Source: an uncultured Methanobrevibacter sp.
GTDB lineage: Archaea > Methanobacteriota > Methanobacteria > Methanobacteriales > Methanobacteriaceae
Assembly (NCBI RefSeq): GCF_902774605.1
Contig: NZ_CACYJE010000002.1
Coordinates: forward strand, 43,914-107,913
Direction: 5' to 3'
Length of the DNA stretch: 64,000 nt
Shown here: one piece after another, positions 1 through 8,775 of the stretch
How positions within the stretch are numbered: the stretch's first letter is position 1
Layout of the letters: each line of letters begins with the position of its first letter
Notes under the pieces: generated by a model
Database searches by the model: none
The model's input: the letters and a program-made list of their open reading frames with translations, nothing else
Told to the model about the DNA's origin: nothing
Translations under genes and position numbers: made by a program

Positions 1-78
1 TAATATAAAGGTTACTTAGAAAAATAAGCCAAAAAGTTTATATACTATGAAACAAATTTTGAAAAAAAAGAAAATTAA

Positions 79-96
79 AGGGAAACTACATTCCCT
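79..96 (-). terminator. Intrinsic-type terminator after sufB
   Basis: Six-base arms AGGGAA and TTCCCT enclose a six-base loop that contains the sufB stop codon. On the minus strand the hairpin is followed by a T-rich tract (positions 78 down to 61). Stem plus T-run is seen directly. Function as a terminator is inferred. Confidence 0.5.
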
Positions 97-1336
97 CAAC
101 ACTCATATCAATCATATTTTGAGTTTGCTCAGCCAATTCATCAGGAAGGCCAGTAATATCCATGTTTAAAAATCCTCTAACAATCATGGACTCAGCATCC
201 TCTTCTGAAATACCACGGGAAGTCAAGTAGTTAATCTCATCTTCAGAGATTTTACCGACAGCAGCCTCGTGAGACATTTCAAGATTAGCGGAACTAGCCT
301 CTAATTCAGGAACAGCGTAAATGAAACTGTCATCATCCAAAACAAGACCATGACATTCCAAATGGCCTTTAACCTCCGGAACAGTACCGGCCAAGTGACC
401 TCTTGAATAGATCTTGGACTCATCCTGTGAAACTGCCCTGGAAATGACTTCTCCACGAGCTCCCTTAGCATTCAGCAACACTCTTGATCCAACATCAATG
501 ATTGAATCCTTCTTACCGCCCTGAATACTTTGGAAAATGGCCCTTGAGTTTTCGCCGTCACAGTAAGCGGTAGGATAAGACTGCAAAGTACTTACAGGAC
601 TGGTTAAAATATAATTGTTGATGTAAGTGGAATTATCCATCAGCTTCACACCAGTCCTTGGACGAACCTCAACCTGCTCGGCCCAATTGTGAACCATGGT
701 GAAAGTGATCTTTGCTCCAGGCTTCAAATACATTTCAGACACTCCGACATGCATTGCGGATGAGATGTCGTCACCAGTAGCGCAACCGGTAATCAAGTGC
801 AATTCAGAGTTTTCCTCAGCTATGATTACATTGTGAGCGGTCTGCATGATTCCTTCCTCGCCGATGAACATGCAAGCCTGAACAGGCATCACTTCGCGAG
901 TACCCGGAAGAGACCTTACAAAGTAACCGCTGTTGATCCCATCCTTCTGTTCACGCAAAGCGGTTTTGGCAGTGTACTTGTCAGCGTCAGGCTTAACAAC
1001 ATTCCAAATGTAGTCTTCCAGCCATTTGTACTTGTCCAATGCAACGCCAATGTTCATTACCTCAACTGAATTGGACATTGCATTGTTGGTGAAAATATTA
1101 CTCTGGTCCACCTGCAGGAATGATCCGGAACGGTTTTTCTCATCGGTATCCACACCGACCTTAAGCAGGTCCTTTTTGGTTTGCCTGTTCAAGTCATCCA
1201 AATCATCAATCATGTCTATAGCATTAAGAGTTTCATCTGTGAAATTTTCAATGGTTACATCTGCACCGATAGGTGCTTTCTTATCTTTTGCCCTTTCAGC
1301 ATCCTCATAAACATTGCGCACACTCAACACATCCAT
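86..1336 (-). CDS. sufB: SufB/SufD family Fe-S cluster assembly scaffold protein
   Basis: A SufBD-type protein of about 416 residues. In archaea it pairs with SufC as the cytosolic scaffold on which iron-sulfur clusters are built, in keeping with the many Fe-S enzymes of a methanogen. The C-terminal half has the expected beta-helix-like run with conserved stretches such as GENSRAIFQS and SRGHLAGTVPEVKGHLECH, followed by an EASSANLEMSHEAAVGKI segment typical of SufBD tails. It is the second gene of a sufCB pair. The ATG at 1336 lies inside the end of sufC (32-base overlap), so translation is probably coupled. A TTG at 1363 is an alternative start that lengthens the overlap to 59 bases. Whether it acts as SufB or SufD is not settled, since methanogens usually carry one homologue. 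Confidence 0.88.
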   Translation of the reverse strand: MDVLSVRNVYEDAERAKDKKAPIGADVTIENFTDETLNAIDMIDDLDDLNRQTKKDLLKVGVDTDEKNRSGSFLQVDQSNIFTNNAMSNSVEVMNIGVALDKYKWLEDYIWNVVKPDADKYTAKTALREQKDGINSGYFVRSLPGTREVMPVQACMFIGEEGIMQTAHNVIIAEENSELHLITGCATGDDISSAMHVGVSEMYLKPGAKITFTMVHNWAEQVEVRPRTGVKLMDNSTYINNYILTSPVSTLQSYPTAYCDGENSRAIFQSIQGGKKDSIIDVGSRVLLNAKGARGEVISRAVSQDESKIYSRGHLAGTVPEVKGHLECHGLVLDDDSFIYAVPELEASSANLEMSHEAAVGKISEDEINYLTSRGISEEDAESMIVRGFLNMDITGLPDELAEQTQNMIDMSVEGM

Positions 1337-2060
1337 TAAAACCGTTTTTTCTAATATCTTCAAGAATTTCAGTAGGATTTCCAGAACAGGAAATCACTCC
1401 GTCGATTAAAACATGAGCCTTGTCGGCACTCACGAAGTTTAAGATATAACCCAAGTGAGTAATCAAAAGGCCGCTTCTCTTACGTGAACCTTGCGGCTTG
1501 TCCTTATCAAGAAGGGTTCCAATTTCTGAAGCAATCAATTCAACATTCTCAATGTCCACACCGGAATCCGGCTCGTCGAACATTGTGAAATCAGGCATTT
1601 GAGCAAGCAACTGTAAAATTTCGGAACGTTTAACTTCCCCGCCTGAAAAACCGTAGTTGACATCCCTGTCGAGGAACTCGTCACTGAACTTGAGCTGGTC
1701 AGCCAATTCCTTCATCCTTGGATTTAAATCCTCATCCATATCCTGATGGGATTCGATTTTAAGCAAGTCCCTTACGGAAACTCCCCTGATTGATGGAGGA
1801 GTTTGGAAACTTACGCCTATTCCTAACTGAACTCTTTCAGCAGTTGTTAATTCTGTAATATCTTGACCTTTGAATTTGATAGAACCTTGAACTACTTTGT
1901 ATTGTGGAAAACCTAAAATAGTTAAAAATAAAGTACTCTTACCAGCACCGTTAGGTCCTAAAAGAACATGAGTTTCTCCTTCGCCAATGGAAAGATTAAT
2001 GTTCTTTAAAACTTTTTTTCCGGCTACTTCAACAGCCAAATTTTCTATTTCAAGCAACAT
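1305..2060 (-). CDS. sufC: SufC, ABC-type ATPase of the SUF Fe-S assembly system
   Basis: Cytosolic ATPase that drives the SUF scaffold. The ABC motifs are all visible: Walker A GPNGAGKST at residues 35-43, signature FSGGE at 138-142, Walker B ending FDEPD at 161-165, and the switch histidine in THLG near 202. At 251 residues it matches the family. The ATG follows a clear AGGTGAT ribosome binding site. The tail ends in a cysteine-rich CVECAQC, read in the region that overlaps the start of sufB. The tail could bind metal or simply reflect the overlap. Operon with sufB. Confidence 0.95.
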   Translation of the reverse strand: MLLEIENLAVEVAGKKVLKNINLSIGEGETHVLLGPNGAGKSTLFLTILGFPQYKVVQGSIKFKGQDITELTTAERVQLGIGVSFQTPPSIRGVSVRDLLKIESHQDMDEDLNPRMKELADQLKFSDEFLDRDVNYGFSGGEVKRSEILQLLAQMPDFTMFDEPDSGVDIENVELIASEIGTLLDKDKPQGSRKRSGLLITHLGYILNFVSADKAHVLIDGVISCSGNPTEILEDIRKNGFNGCVECAQCL

Positions 2061-2185
2061 ATAATCACCTTTTTATGAATAAATATGAATTTGTTATACT
2101 AATATAAGTTTAATTTTATCAATATAAATAGTTAACACTATATATAAAAAATTTAAGTTTAATTAAAAAATATAAAAAAAGAGCA

Positions 2186-2205
2186 TAACTGAAATTATTC
2201 AGTTA
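2186..2205 (-). terminator. Terminator hairpin after the PRC-barrel gene
   Basis: TAACTGAA and TTCAGTTA form a perfect 8-bp stem with a four-base loop spanning the stop codon at 2195. On the minus strand it is followed by a run of seven T (2180-2174). Termination function is inferred from this arrangement. Confidence 0.6.
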
Positions 2206-2461
2206 CGATAATGAATTCGCCGACTTTCTCGACTTTAGCGAAAGGAACCAACAACAAGTCACCATTTCTTTTAGCGCCTTTCACGTGAATATTACGATCG
2301 CTTTCTATCCTAATAGCAATATCAACAATTTTACCGGTCTTTTCATTAATGATCAATTCATCCAATACCCCAAGGATACGCGCATTGTTGGTAGCTACTT
2401 GATAGTTTTTGATTTCACTCCATAATTTTTCTTCTCTTTTAGGAATTTGTTTATTATCCAT
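2195..2461 (-). CDS. PRC-barrel domain protein
   Basis: Small 88-residue protein. The middle (about residues 22-80) reads as a single PRC-barrel fold: a beta-rich ARILGVLDELIINEKTGKIV stretch, then KGAKRNGDLLLVPFAKVEKVG. In archaea stand-alone PRC-barrel proteins are common and mostly uncharacterised. Roles in RNA metabolism and cell division have been proposed for relatives. The ATG follows GGTGATTTA. It is a single-gene unit with its own terminator, between sufC and cobY. No catalytic residues are evident. Confidence 0.8.
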   Translation of the reverse strand: MDNKQIPKREEKLWSEIKNYQVATNNARILGVLDELIINEKTGKIVDIAIRIESDRNIHVKGAKRNGDLLLVPFAKVEKVGEFIIVTE

Positions 2462-2515
2462 TAAATCACCAATAAAAATAATTTAGTTATATATATTTAT
2501 AATACCTCATTATAT

Positions 2516-3124
2516 TTAAATATAATATTCATAATATAATTTTTCCGCAATTTCACTGTCGGGAATGGTATTAATATTCAATGCCAACTCAACCTTATCG
2601 AGAACCAGCTGGTTTTCATCCTGAATGATGTTTTCACTTCTGAGAATGTTCAATCCGGAAGGCACATTGCCCTCATACTCATATGAGTAATCCAATCCCA
2701 AATCCTCGAAAACCTCAACCGGAACCACTACTGACAATGCGTCCTTGTCCGAATCCAAATAATATTCAATGACATCATCTATAGTTTCAGATGAGATGAA
2801 CGGCAAATCGGCATTGATAAAAATCAGAATGTCTTTTTTAGATTTCCTCTCAAAATAATCTAGGATAAATGACAGGTCCTTGAGATAATCGTCACCTGAA
2901 GTGTCAAGTATCCTGAACCCACCGTCCAGTGACTTCAGGTATTCGGTTGTTTCGCAGGTGTTCGGACTCACCGCAATAATTATTTCATCGACCAATCTAG
3001 ATGAATTCAAATTGTCAATCACAAATTTAATCAATGGCTTATCATGTAATTTGAAAAGAGGTTTTTCGCAAGGAACCTTGAGCCTGGTTCCCCTACCTCC
3101 TGCCATCAAGATAGCATAAATCAT
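2516..3124 (-). CDS. cobY: CobY, GTP:adenosylcobinamide-phosphate guanylyltransferase
   Basis: Nucleotidyltransferase of 202 residues with the N-terminal GTP-binding signature MAGGRGTRL at residues 7-15 and the CobY-type stretch IIIAVSPNTCETTEYLKSL (about 48-66), then INADLPF (about 103-109). CobY is the archaeal replacement for bacterial CobU. It activates adenosylcobinamide phosphate with GTP to build the nucleotide loop of the corrinoid. That suits an organism whose MtrA needs a cobamide. The gene lies 18 bases behind the marker 14 gene and is probably co-transcribed with it. A generic sugar nucleotidyltransferase is the alternative, but the length and the SPNTCETTEYL motif favour CobY. 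Confidence 0.85.
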   Translation of the reverse strand: MIYAILMAGGRGTRLKVPCEKPLFKLHDKPLIKFVIDNLNSSRLVDEIIIAVSPNTCETTEYLKSLDGGFRILDTSGDDYLKDLSFILDYFERKSKKDILIFINADLPFISSETIDDVIEYYLDSDKDALSVVVPVEVFEDLGLDYSYEYEGNVPSGLNILRSENIIQDENQLVLDKVELALNINTIPDSEIAEKLYYEYYI

Positions 3125-3142
3125 GACAAACCACTCATGAAC

Positions 3143-4612
3143 TTAAGCGAACTTGCCGCCTGCCATCTTCATACGATCCTTAAGGATACATCTGCCACCC
3201 TGCTTACCACCAATAGGAACCTTAGGAGTACCCATTGAATTCATACAACGAGCCATGATAGCAGAACCTAAAGCAAGACCATCCTCAACAAAGACAACAT
3301 TCTCGAACTTGTCCTGAACAGCCTCCAAGATAAGCTCAGGCTTGCGACCAGTGATTCCAGCCCTACCAGTAATTCCTAAAGCAGAACCTGGAACAATAAC
3401 GTTTTCAGCAAAAGCAACATCCAAAACACGCTTAACGATATTGGTACTTACATAATCAAGAGTGGACAGCAATGTTGGAAGACCATCCGCATCATAGAAC
3501 TGAGCACCCAATTCCATGAGTTCAGGAAGCTTGTCACCATTGAAACCGACATCACAACCAATCAGGGTGGTTCCCGCATTAGCGGCAGCTTCAGGATTGA
3601 CCGGAACGGTACCGAACCTGTCAACATCCATAGGAACCTTGGTAATGTTGATCAGCTTATGAGCCTCAAGAGCATTGGCTTCAGCCTTTTTCTTATCGGC
3701 CTTCTTGATGGCCTTTTCATCATATAAATCCAATGCCGCACCGTTTTTCTTATCAATCTTACCAGAACCACGAGCAAGAGAGTCGCTGACTACCCCAGCG
3801 AGACCTAAAAAGTTACCGACAGTATTGGCGTAAGGCTCATTGTCATTAACTATACGGCCAGCAAGTGTGGAACCGAAATCCAGTGATACACAAGGGTTTC
3901 TGTAATCAACGTCAGTCCATTTTGCACCTAACTTAATACCTGCTGTAACAAGTTCCCCCTCCATTTCATTCGCAACGGTTTCCTTACCTTCAGGAGGAAC
4001 CACACTAACAACAGCACCGTCAAACATGATATTTTCCAAAAGGGAATGTCTTTGCAATCTTTCAGGAAGCTGGGAAATACTCATTGCAGGAGACATTTTC
4101 CTAGGAGGAATATCAGCTTCAAGACAACCGTCAGCAAGAGCAATGATCAATTGGCCAGCCTCTTCAGCGGTGGCAAAACCTGCAGTTACACCAGTTGACC
4201 TAACAACAAAATCCAAATCCTCATCCTTGTCAACCTGGCATTTCCTAAGTGACTCCAATACAGTATCCCTAATCAGTTCGGTTACAGCCTCCTTGGAAAG
4301 CTCAATACCCCAAACAGTCTTACCGAAAACCTCCTCATTAGGCTTAGGCGGACGGATGTCACGAGTCATCTTAACTGTTTTGTTCAATAAATAGGATTCG
4401 CTTGTGTTCAAGTTGGTAGCCATCACAATGGATTTAGTGGTGGTGTTACCCAATTCAACAGAAGCAGTTACATAAAAAGTGTCTGGCTTTTGAACAGCAC
4501 CAGGACTTGCAGGACCAGCCCTTTGAGCTCTTAAAGTTGCTAAATTGCCTTCTTTAGAATGAGCGATAATAGGCTTAGGACCTTTCTTGAAAATTTTACT
4601 TAAAAAAGACAT
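3143..4612 (-). CDS. Methanogenesis marker protein 14
   Basis: A 489-residue protein of the methanogenesis marker 14 family (formerly UPF0285), found in methanogens and related archaea. Its function has not been assigned to a reaction. Visible features: an early VELGNTTTKSIV motif (about residues 52-63) resembling the phosphate-binding loop of actin-like ATPases, a central CVSLDFGSTLAGRIV that resembles a second such loop, and a glycine-rich C-terminal GSALGITGRAGITGRKPEL. This suggests an ASKHA-like ATP-binding fold (inference). It sits directly downstream of the mtr operon but has its own promoter at 4661-4671, and cobY follows in the same direction. Confidence 0.88.
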   Translation of the reverse strand: MSFLSKIFKKGPKPIIAHSKEGNLATLRAQRAGPASPGAVQKPDTFYVTASVELGNTTTKSIVMATNLNTSESYLLNKTVKMTRDIRPPKPNEEVFGKTVWGIELSKEAVTELIRDTVLESLRKCQVDKDEDLDFVVRSTGVTAGFATAEEAGQLIIALADGCLEADIPPRKMSPAMSISQLPERLQRHSLLENIMFDGAVVSVVPPEGKETVANEMEGELVTAGIKLGAKWTDVDYRNPCVSLDFGSTLAGRIVNDNEPYANTVGNFLGLAGVVSDSLARGSGKIDKKNGAALDLYDEKAIKKADKKKAEANALEAHKLINITKVPMDVDRFGTVPVNPEAAANAGTTLIGCDVGFNGDKLPELMELGAQFYDADGLPTLLSTLDYVSTNIVKRVLDVAFAENVIVPGSALGITGRAGITGRKPELILEAVQDKFENVVFVEDGLALGSAIMARCMNSMGTPKVPIGGKQGGRCILKDRMKMAGGKFA

Positions 4613-4660
4613 TATCTTAACCTCTCCAATATATAAAGTTAAATAATAATCTCTTTTTAA

Positions 4661-4671
4661 AATAATATAAA
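4661..4671 (-). promoter_or_regulatory. TATA box for the marker 14-cobY unit
   Basis: On the minus strand the sequence AAAATTTATATTATTTT is a close match to the archaeal BRE/TATA arrangement. A start of transcription about 25 bases on would leave a short leader of roughly 25-30 bases containing a GAGGTT ribosome binding site before the ATG at 4612. Inferred from sequence only. Confidence 0.5.
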
Positions 4672-4713
4672 TTTTATTAAAAAATTCTTGAAAAAAAAGC
4701 AGTGAAAAAAATT

Positions 4714-4749
4714 TAAAAAAAAAGATTAGATGAAATTAATCATCTAATC
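4714..4749 (-). terminator. Terminator of the mtr operon
   Basis: A perfect 10-bp stem, GATTAGATGA (4724-4733) with TCATCTAATC (4740-4749), encloses a six-base loop. It lies 15 bases after the mtrH stop and is followed on the minus strand by an unbroken T-run (4723-4714). This is the clearest intrinsic-type terminator in the window and marks the 3' end of mtrEDCBAFGH. Confidence 0.8.
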
Positions 4750-4763
4750 GGGACCCTTCTTGT

Positions 4764-5696
4764 TTATAATAATTTGTTAATTGGGTGGTCTTCTACAGGT
4801 TCGGTACCGATATCTTTTGCTGCTTCAGCAATCATGATATCAGCCATACCACATGCAGGGAAAGCAAGTTTTGCGTTTTCGATAGGTCCAAAGAGAACGA
4901 AGTCTCCTCCAGCCATTTGTTGAACAATGTTGGAACCTATGTCACAAACAGGCCATGCTTCTTTGTGTTCTTTTTTGTATCCTCTTAACCAGTCCCATGC
5001 GGATGGAACGTTGTGAATACCAGATCCTACAGGGTATCCCCATTTAGCTTTTACTGCGTAAGAAGTCCTTACAGCAGGTCCTGCACCTTGACCTAATGGA
5101 GTAACTGCTACGTCCATCCAAGGTTTGGTAATACCACATTCGTCTGCCATTTCGAGAATACCTTGATCAATTACAGATCCACCAGTTTCCCAAATTTCGA
5201 TTTTTCCTTCTACACCAGGAGTCATTGGGTTGAAACCTAAGAGAATGGATGCGTCGATGTCTGAGTTTTTAACAGCTTCGATTTCTGCAGGTTCTGCAGC
5301 CATACTTATGGAGTTGTAAACAGCTCTTTCACATAATCCGACATCTTGTACGTATTCTACACCTGCAATTTTTGCAGCAGCTGCAGTTGAGTCGATAAGG
5401 AAAGGTTTGTCACAGATGTCTCCTACAAATTCTAAGTATTTTACCATAGCTTCTGGAGTAGCACCGAAAGTTTGTACAACACATGGGTTTCCGGTTACGT
5501 CAGACATTTCTTCCATTGTTTTAATTCTTTCTTCAGCAGCATCTTTATCAAAGATACCTTCTTTTTCATCACTAATAATGTTGTGACCGCCGTAAAAGAT
5601 AGTTCCTGCTAAAACGGTTGGGTATTCACCAGGTTGTCCTCCCATTTTTACTCCAGCAATATCTACGACGAGTTGTTCTTTGTCAAATCTTAACAT
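4764..5696 (-). CDS. mtrH: MtrH, methyl-H4MPT:CoM methyltransferase subunit H
   Basis: Peripheral catalytic subunit of the N5-methyltetrahydromethanopterin:coenzyme M methyltransferase complex. It transfers the methyl group from methyl-H4MPT to the Co(I) corrinoid bound on MtrA. The 310-residue protein has no membrane segment, as expected. Family-typical stretches include VKMGGQPGEYPTVLAGTIFY near the N-terminus, NPCVVQTFGATPEAMVKYLE, and LGFNPMTPGVEGK in the middle. It is the last gene of the mtr operon, 15 bases after mtrG, followed by a strong terminator. An AGGAGGAT ribosome binding site precedes the start. Confidence 0.96.
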   Translation of the reverse strand: MLRFDKEQLVVDIAGVKMGGQPGEYPTVLAGTIFYGGHNIISDEKEGIFDKDAAEERIKTMEEMSDVTGNPCVVQTFGATPEAMVKYLEFVGDICDKPFLIDSTAAAAKIAGVEYVQDVGLCERAVYNSISMAAEPAEIEAVKNSDIDASILLGFNPMTPGVEGKIEIWETGGSVIDQGILEMADECGITKPWMDVAVTPLGQGAGPAVRTSYAVKAKWGYPVGSGIHNVPSAWDWLRGYKKEHKEAWPVCDIGSNIVQQMAGGDFVLFGPIENAKLAFPACGMADIMIAEAAKDIGTEPVEDHPINKLL

Positions 5697-5711
5697 AAGT
5701 ATAATCCTCCT

Positions 5712-5948
5712 CTATAATAAGGTAGATAGCATTGTAGTTACACCGAATTTTATAGCTACAATTAATATCATTAATCCAAGTATAATACCATATAAAATAC
5801 CAACATCTCTACCAGTTTGTTGGCCTAAACGTTGATAGTATTCCCCTACAGTGAAATCAACTTTTTCTTCTGCATCATCTAATTTAGCCATCATGCTGTT
5901 GAAATCATCTGAGGAAACCATTACTTGAGGTACTGATTCTTCACTCAT
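5712..5948 (-). CDS. mtrG: MtrG, methyl-H4MPT:CoM methyltransferase subunit G
   Basis: Small subunit of the Mtr complex, 78 residues from the ATG at 5948. That ATG is chosen because a GAGGTG ribosome binding site lies just upstream. The GTG at 5957 overlaps that site and is less likely. A soluble acidic N-terminal part ([18 protein letters not shown]) leads to one C-terminal membrane helix ([19 protein letters not shown]), the known topology of MtrG. It lies between mtrF and mtrH in the standard gene order. Confidence 0.93.
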   Translation of the reverse strand: MSEESVPQVMVSSDDFNSMMAKLDDAEEKVDFTVGEYYQRLGQQTGRDVGILYGIILGLMILIVAIKFGVTTMLSTLL

Positions 5949-5960
5949 AAATAACACCTC

Positions 5961-6167
5961 TTAGAATCCTAATGCTTTTGCAATAAAAGGAATAATTACG
6001 ATTAAAAGCACTGCAATGCAAGCACCATAAGCAAATCCTTTAAATCTTGTTGCAAGTAAACCTGCAAAAAGTTTACCTTCTCTTGCAAGGAGCTTTGAAC
6101 TGTATTCAGCATCGTCTGCTGCAGTTTTCATACTATTAACATTTGGTTTGTTTGAAATTTGTACCAT
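5961..6167 (-). CDS. mtrF: MtrF, methyl-H4MPT:CoM methyltransferase subunit F
   Basis: A 68-residue subunit of the sodium-pumping Mtr complex. A hydrophilic N-terminus (about residues 1-40) precedes one hydrophobic helix, AYGACIAVLLIVIIPFIAKA, at the C-terminus. The N-terminal segment resembles part of MtrA, a known relation within this complex. The size and position between mtrA and mtrG make the call secure. Confidence 0.92.
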   Translation of the reverse strand: MVQISNKPNVNSMKTAADDAEYSSKLLAREGKLFAGLLATRFKGFAYGACIAVLLIVIIPFIAKALGF

Positions 6168-6180
6168 AATTATTACCCCC

Positions 6181-6897
6181 TTAGAACATTAAGAATAAAA
6201 CTCCAATGATTAAAGTAAAAGCTAAACCGATCATTATACCTTGTACTTTACCGGAATAATTACCAGCCATATTTCTTTGGACAGCTCCGACCATATCGAT
6301 TTTAGTGTTTATATCCCTAATTCTTGCTTCGATAAGACCAGTTTCAGCAGAAACAACTTTCATTGCTTCTCCTTCTTCTTCTTCGCCGTCATCATCATCA
6401 ACAGAAATAACCATAGCTTCTTCTTCAAAAGCACCTGGATCTTTTTCTACACATTCATTGATTTTAGATTGAATAGCTCCGATATCTTCAGTATCAATTA
6501 AATCTACAATTTCTAATTGTTGTTGGAATCTTTCAACACCGTCGAGTGGAACATTTTCTACGAAAGGAATAGCACCAGTTGCGCCAATGATTTTCTTTTT
6601 GTCAGGGTCAGCACCATTTTCGTGTAAAGCTTTAAAACTTTGACCGGTAATGTGACCTTGCACTTCAGCACCAGCTAATATTAAGAAACGAATATTAGGG
6701 TTTGAAATGATGTTTGCGACAACTTTTTCGATTCCTAAGTTTTCTGTTTTACATGGGCCTGCAATAGCTGCTCCAGAAAGTTCAGCTTCAATGTGAGAAG
6801 CTAAAGTAGTAACTGCAACAGGGCTTTCAGGATCACCTACAATGTAATCCCCACTGATAACCGGCCAGCCATCTGCAGGAGCTTTTTTGTCAGCCAT
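6181..6897 (-). CDS. mtrA: MtrA, corrinoid-carrying subunit of methyl-H4MPT:CoM methyltransferase
   Basis: Carries the cobamide that takes the methyl group from MtrH and passes it to coenzyme M. The 238-residue protein has a cytosolic domain with the corrinoid motif [12 protein letters not shown]. His82 corresponds to the axial cobalt ligand described as His84 in Methanothermobacter. An acidic linker ([13 protein letters not shown], about 164-176) follows, then a C-terminal membrane anchor ([16 protein letters not shown]). The start directly abuts the stop of mtrB. The long acidic linker is a visible feature of this sequence. Confidence 0.96.
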   Translation of the reverse strand: MADKKAPADGWPVISGDYIVGDPESPVAVTTLASHIEAELSGAAIAGPCKTENLGIEKVVANIISNPNIRFLILAGAEVQGHITGQSFKALHENGADPDKKKIIGATGAIPFVENVPLDGVERFQQQLEIVDLIDTEDIGAIQSKINECVEKDPGAFEEEAMVISVDDDDGEEEEGEAMKVVSAETGLIEARIRDINTKIDMVGAVQRNMAGNYSGKVQGIMIGLAFTLIIGVLFLMF

Positions 6898-7227
6898 CTA
6901 TAATACCCCCAATACTTGTAAGATTGGTAATGCAGCAAATATAATGAATGTTGCTAATAAGAAACCATATACCATGTTAGTTAATAATCCTGCAGTAACG
7001 TAGGATCCTTCCCTACCAGGATAAGAACCAACAGGGCTTGTGTATGGGTCTAATGAAGCCATTAATTCATCAGCAGCTAATTCAACTTTTGCTACTTGTT
7101 CTTCTACTTCATCCATAGTTAGGAGAACAACTCCTGAACCTAAAGATGATCCGATAACCCCTGTTACAGGGTCATATGCGAAATTCATTTCAGGTACAAT
7201 TTGTACCATAGGTAACATTTGAGCCAT
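6898..7227 (-). CDS. mtrB: MtrB, methyl-H4MPT:CoM methyltransferase subunit B
   Basis: Subunit B of the Mtr complex, about 109 residues with one C-terminal membrane helix (MVYGFLLATFIIFAALPIL). The ATG at 7227 is preferred because AGGAGGAAT lies at normal spacing upstream. The TTG at 7233 would sit too close to it. The stop is immediately followed by the mtrA ATG, so translation is probably coupled. Confidence 0.93.
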   Translation of the reverse strand: MAQMLPMVQIVPEMNFAYDPVTGVIGSSLGSGVVLLTMDEVEEQVAKVELAADELMASLDPYTSPVGSYPGREGSYVTAGLLTNMVYGFLLATFIIFAALPILQVLGVL

Positions 7228-7244
7228 ATTCAATTCCTCCTAAT

Positions 7245-8060
7245 CTATTGTTCTACTTTAGGCCATAATCCAGCCCATTTGGTTGAAGCAGCATCATTAC
7301 ATGAAGCTAATACAAATGCTCTGAATGATACAATCCATCCAATTAAACCAACGATGAATACAACAAACCAACCGAGTCCACCAGTAGTGACAGACATGAG
7401 ACCTACAAGAGTCATTGATAAGAATGCAGTAGATGCTGCACATTTGAGAGTTCTTAATTGGTCTTCGTTTGGTCCTAAACATGCGTTGAATGGGTGTTGA
7501 ATAGCCATAGTACACATAATAAATAATACAGCAATAAAACCAGTTGCAACAACGTGTTCGTATACTACCATCATGTCGTAACTACCTGCAATAGCAACAG
7601 CAAATCCTAAGATGGATAAGGTAGCTGCACCTGCAATTTCGATAGTACATTGGAGCATGATAGGGATTTTCATACCTACAATTTTAGTTGCTACGATAGC
7701 AATGATTGCTCCGATAATTACAGCAACGACAAAACCTGCAATTGGTCCTAACATATGAATGTTTAATTTGGTTGCTAAACTGAGACCAGCTAATGCGGAA
7801 ATTACACCTACGGAAAGTGACATATATCCTATAGATGGTACACCAGTACCTAAACCGTAACTAGCTACTCTACGGATAGCATCTGCTCCCCAAATGATAG
7901 CTAATACTGCACCGATACCAGCAATAACTGGGCCAACAACATCTCCTAAAAATCCGGATACATATATACAAAGTAATCCTCCGACGATACCTAAAGCTAA
8001 TAACATAGTTGAGCTTACTGCACCTGCAGCTGCACCGTCAGCACTTCCACCAGCAGACAT
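7245..8060 (-). CDS. mtrC: MtrC, integral membrane subunit of methyl-H4MPT:CoM methyltransferase
   Basis: A 271-residue polytopic membrane protein with about seven hydrophobic segments. It is one of the three large membrane subunits (C, D, E) thought to form the Na+ path of the Mtr complex. Glycine-rich helices such as LGIVGGLLCIYVSGFLGDVV and IAGIGAVLAIIWGADAI are typical. The ATG directly abuts the mtrD stop codon. Confidence 0.95.
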   Translation of the reverse strand: MSAGGSADGAAAGAVSSTMLLALGIVGGLLCIYVSGFLGDVVGPVIAGIGAVLAIIWGADAIRRVASYGLGTGVPSIGYMSLSVGVISALAGLSLATKLNIHMLGPIAGFVVAVIIGAIIAIVATKIVGMKIPIMLQCTIEIAGAATLSILGFAVAIAGSYDMMVVYEHVVATGFIAVLFIMCTMAIQHPFNACLGPNEDQLRTLKCAASTAFLSMTLVGLMSVTTGGLGWFVVFIVGLIGWIVSFRAFVLASCNDAASTKWAGLWPKVEQ

Positions 8061-8762
8061 TTAGAAACCTCCAGTTAAAATAACACAAAATATTCCGACA
8101 ACGATAGATGCGATAGCACATGCAAGAGCTCCAGTACCAATTCTTTTGAATTTTGGATCGTGCATACCTTCAATGGTACCACCGATGTTATAAGAAGCAA
8201 TTACAGAGTTAATAAAGAACACACCTACACCTAAAATAGCAGCTAAACCAATACTGATAGCAGGATCGGTTACAAAGGTACTTTCATTAACAGCAGTGTT
8301 AATTCCGTAGTAGACTAATCCACCACCGAAACCACCAAGGAGTCCTCCAATAAGACCACTTACAAATGAAGTTACTGGTACACCGTGACCTTCGGTACCA
8401 GGAGTTTTATAAGCTTCTTGGTTACGTTTGGTAATCCAGTCTACAGGCACTTTAGATGCAGCAGGAACAATACCTACACCGAAGATGTAGATTAAGTTTG
8501 CAATGAGCATGGTAATACCCATCATGATCATAGCACCTATAGCACCACCAATTCCGATTATATAGAATGGTTCACCTGTCATAGTTGCAGCAGTAATAAG
8601 ACCTGTTAAACCTGCACCAGCAGCTAACATAGCAGTACCAGTACCTACACCAGTAGCTGTTGACATTGCTGCAGGAGCTCCTCCTACAGGAATAAAGTGC
8701 ACACCTGCACCAATCATAATACCGCCTATTGCGATGAATAAAATTAAAGTAATTGGATCCAT
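8061..8762 (-). CDS. mtrD: MtrD, integral membrane subunit of methyl-H4MPT:CoM methyltransferase
   Basis: A 233-residue membrane subunit starting MDPITLILFIAIGG. This ATG is chosen because AAGGAGGT stands just upstream. The longer frame beginning at 8813 would run into mtrE. Several glycine-rich membrane helices are visible, including MMGITMLIANLIYIFGVGI and a GGLLGGFGGGLVYYG stretch. Part of the Na+-translocating membrane unit. Its N-terminus resembles that of MtrE (MDPVTLG), consistent with the shared origin proposed for these subunits. Confidence 0.95.
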   Translation of the reverse strand: MDPITLILFIAIGGIMIGAGVHFIPVGGAPAAMSTATGVGTGTAMLAAGAGLTGLITAATMTGEPFYIIGIGGAIGAMIMMGITMLIANLIYIFGVGIVPAASKVPVDWITKRNQEAYKTPGTEGHGVPVTSFVSGLIGGLLGGFGGGLVYYGINTAVNESTFVTDPAISIGLAAILGVGVFFINSVIASYNIGGTIEGMHDPKFKRIGTGALACAIASIVVGIFCVILTGGF

Positions 8763-8775
8763 AATCGAAACCTCC

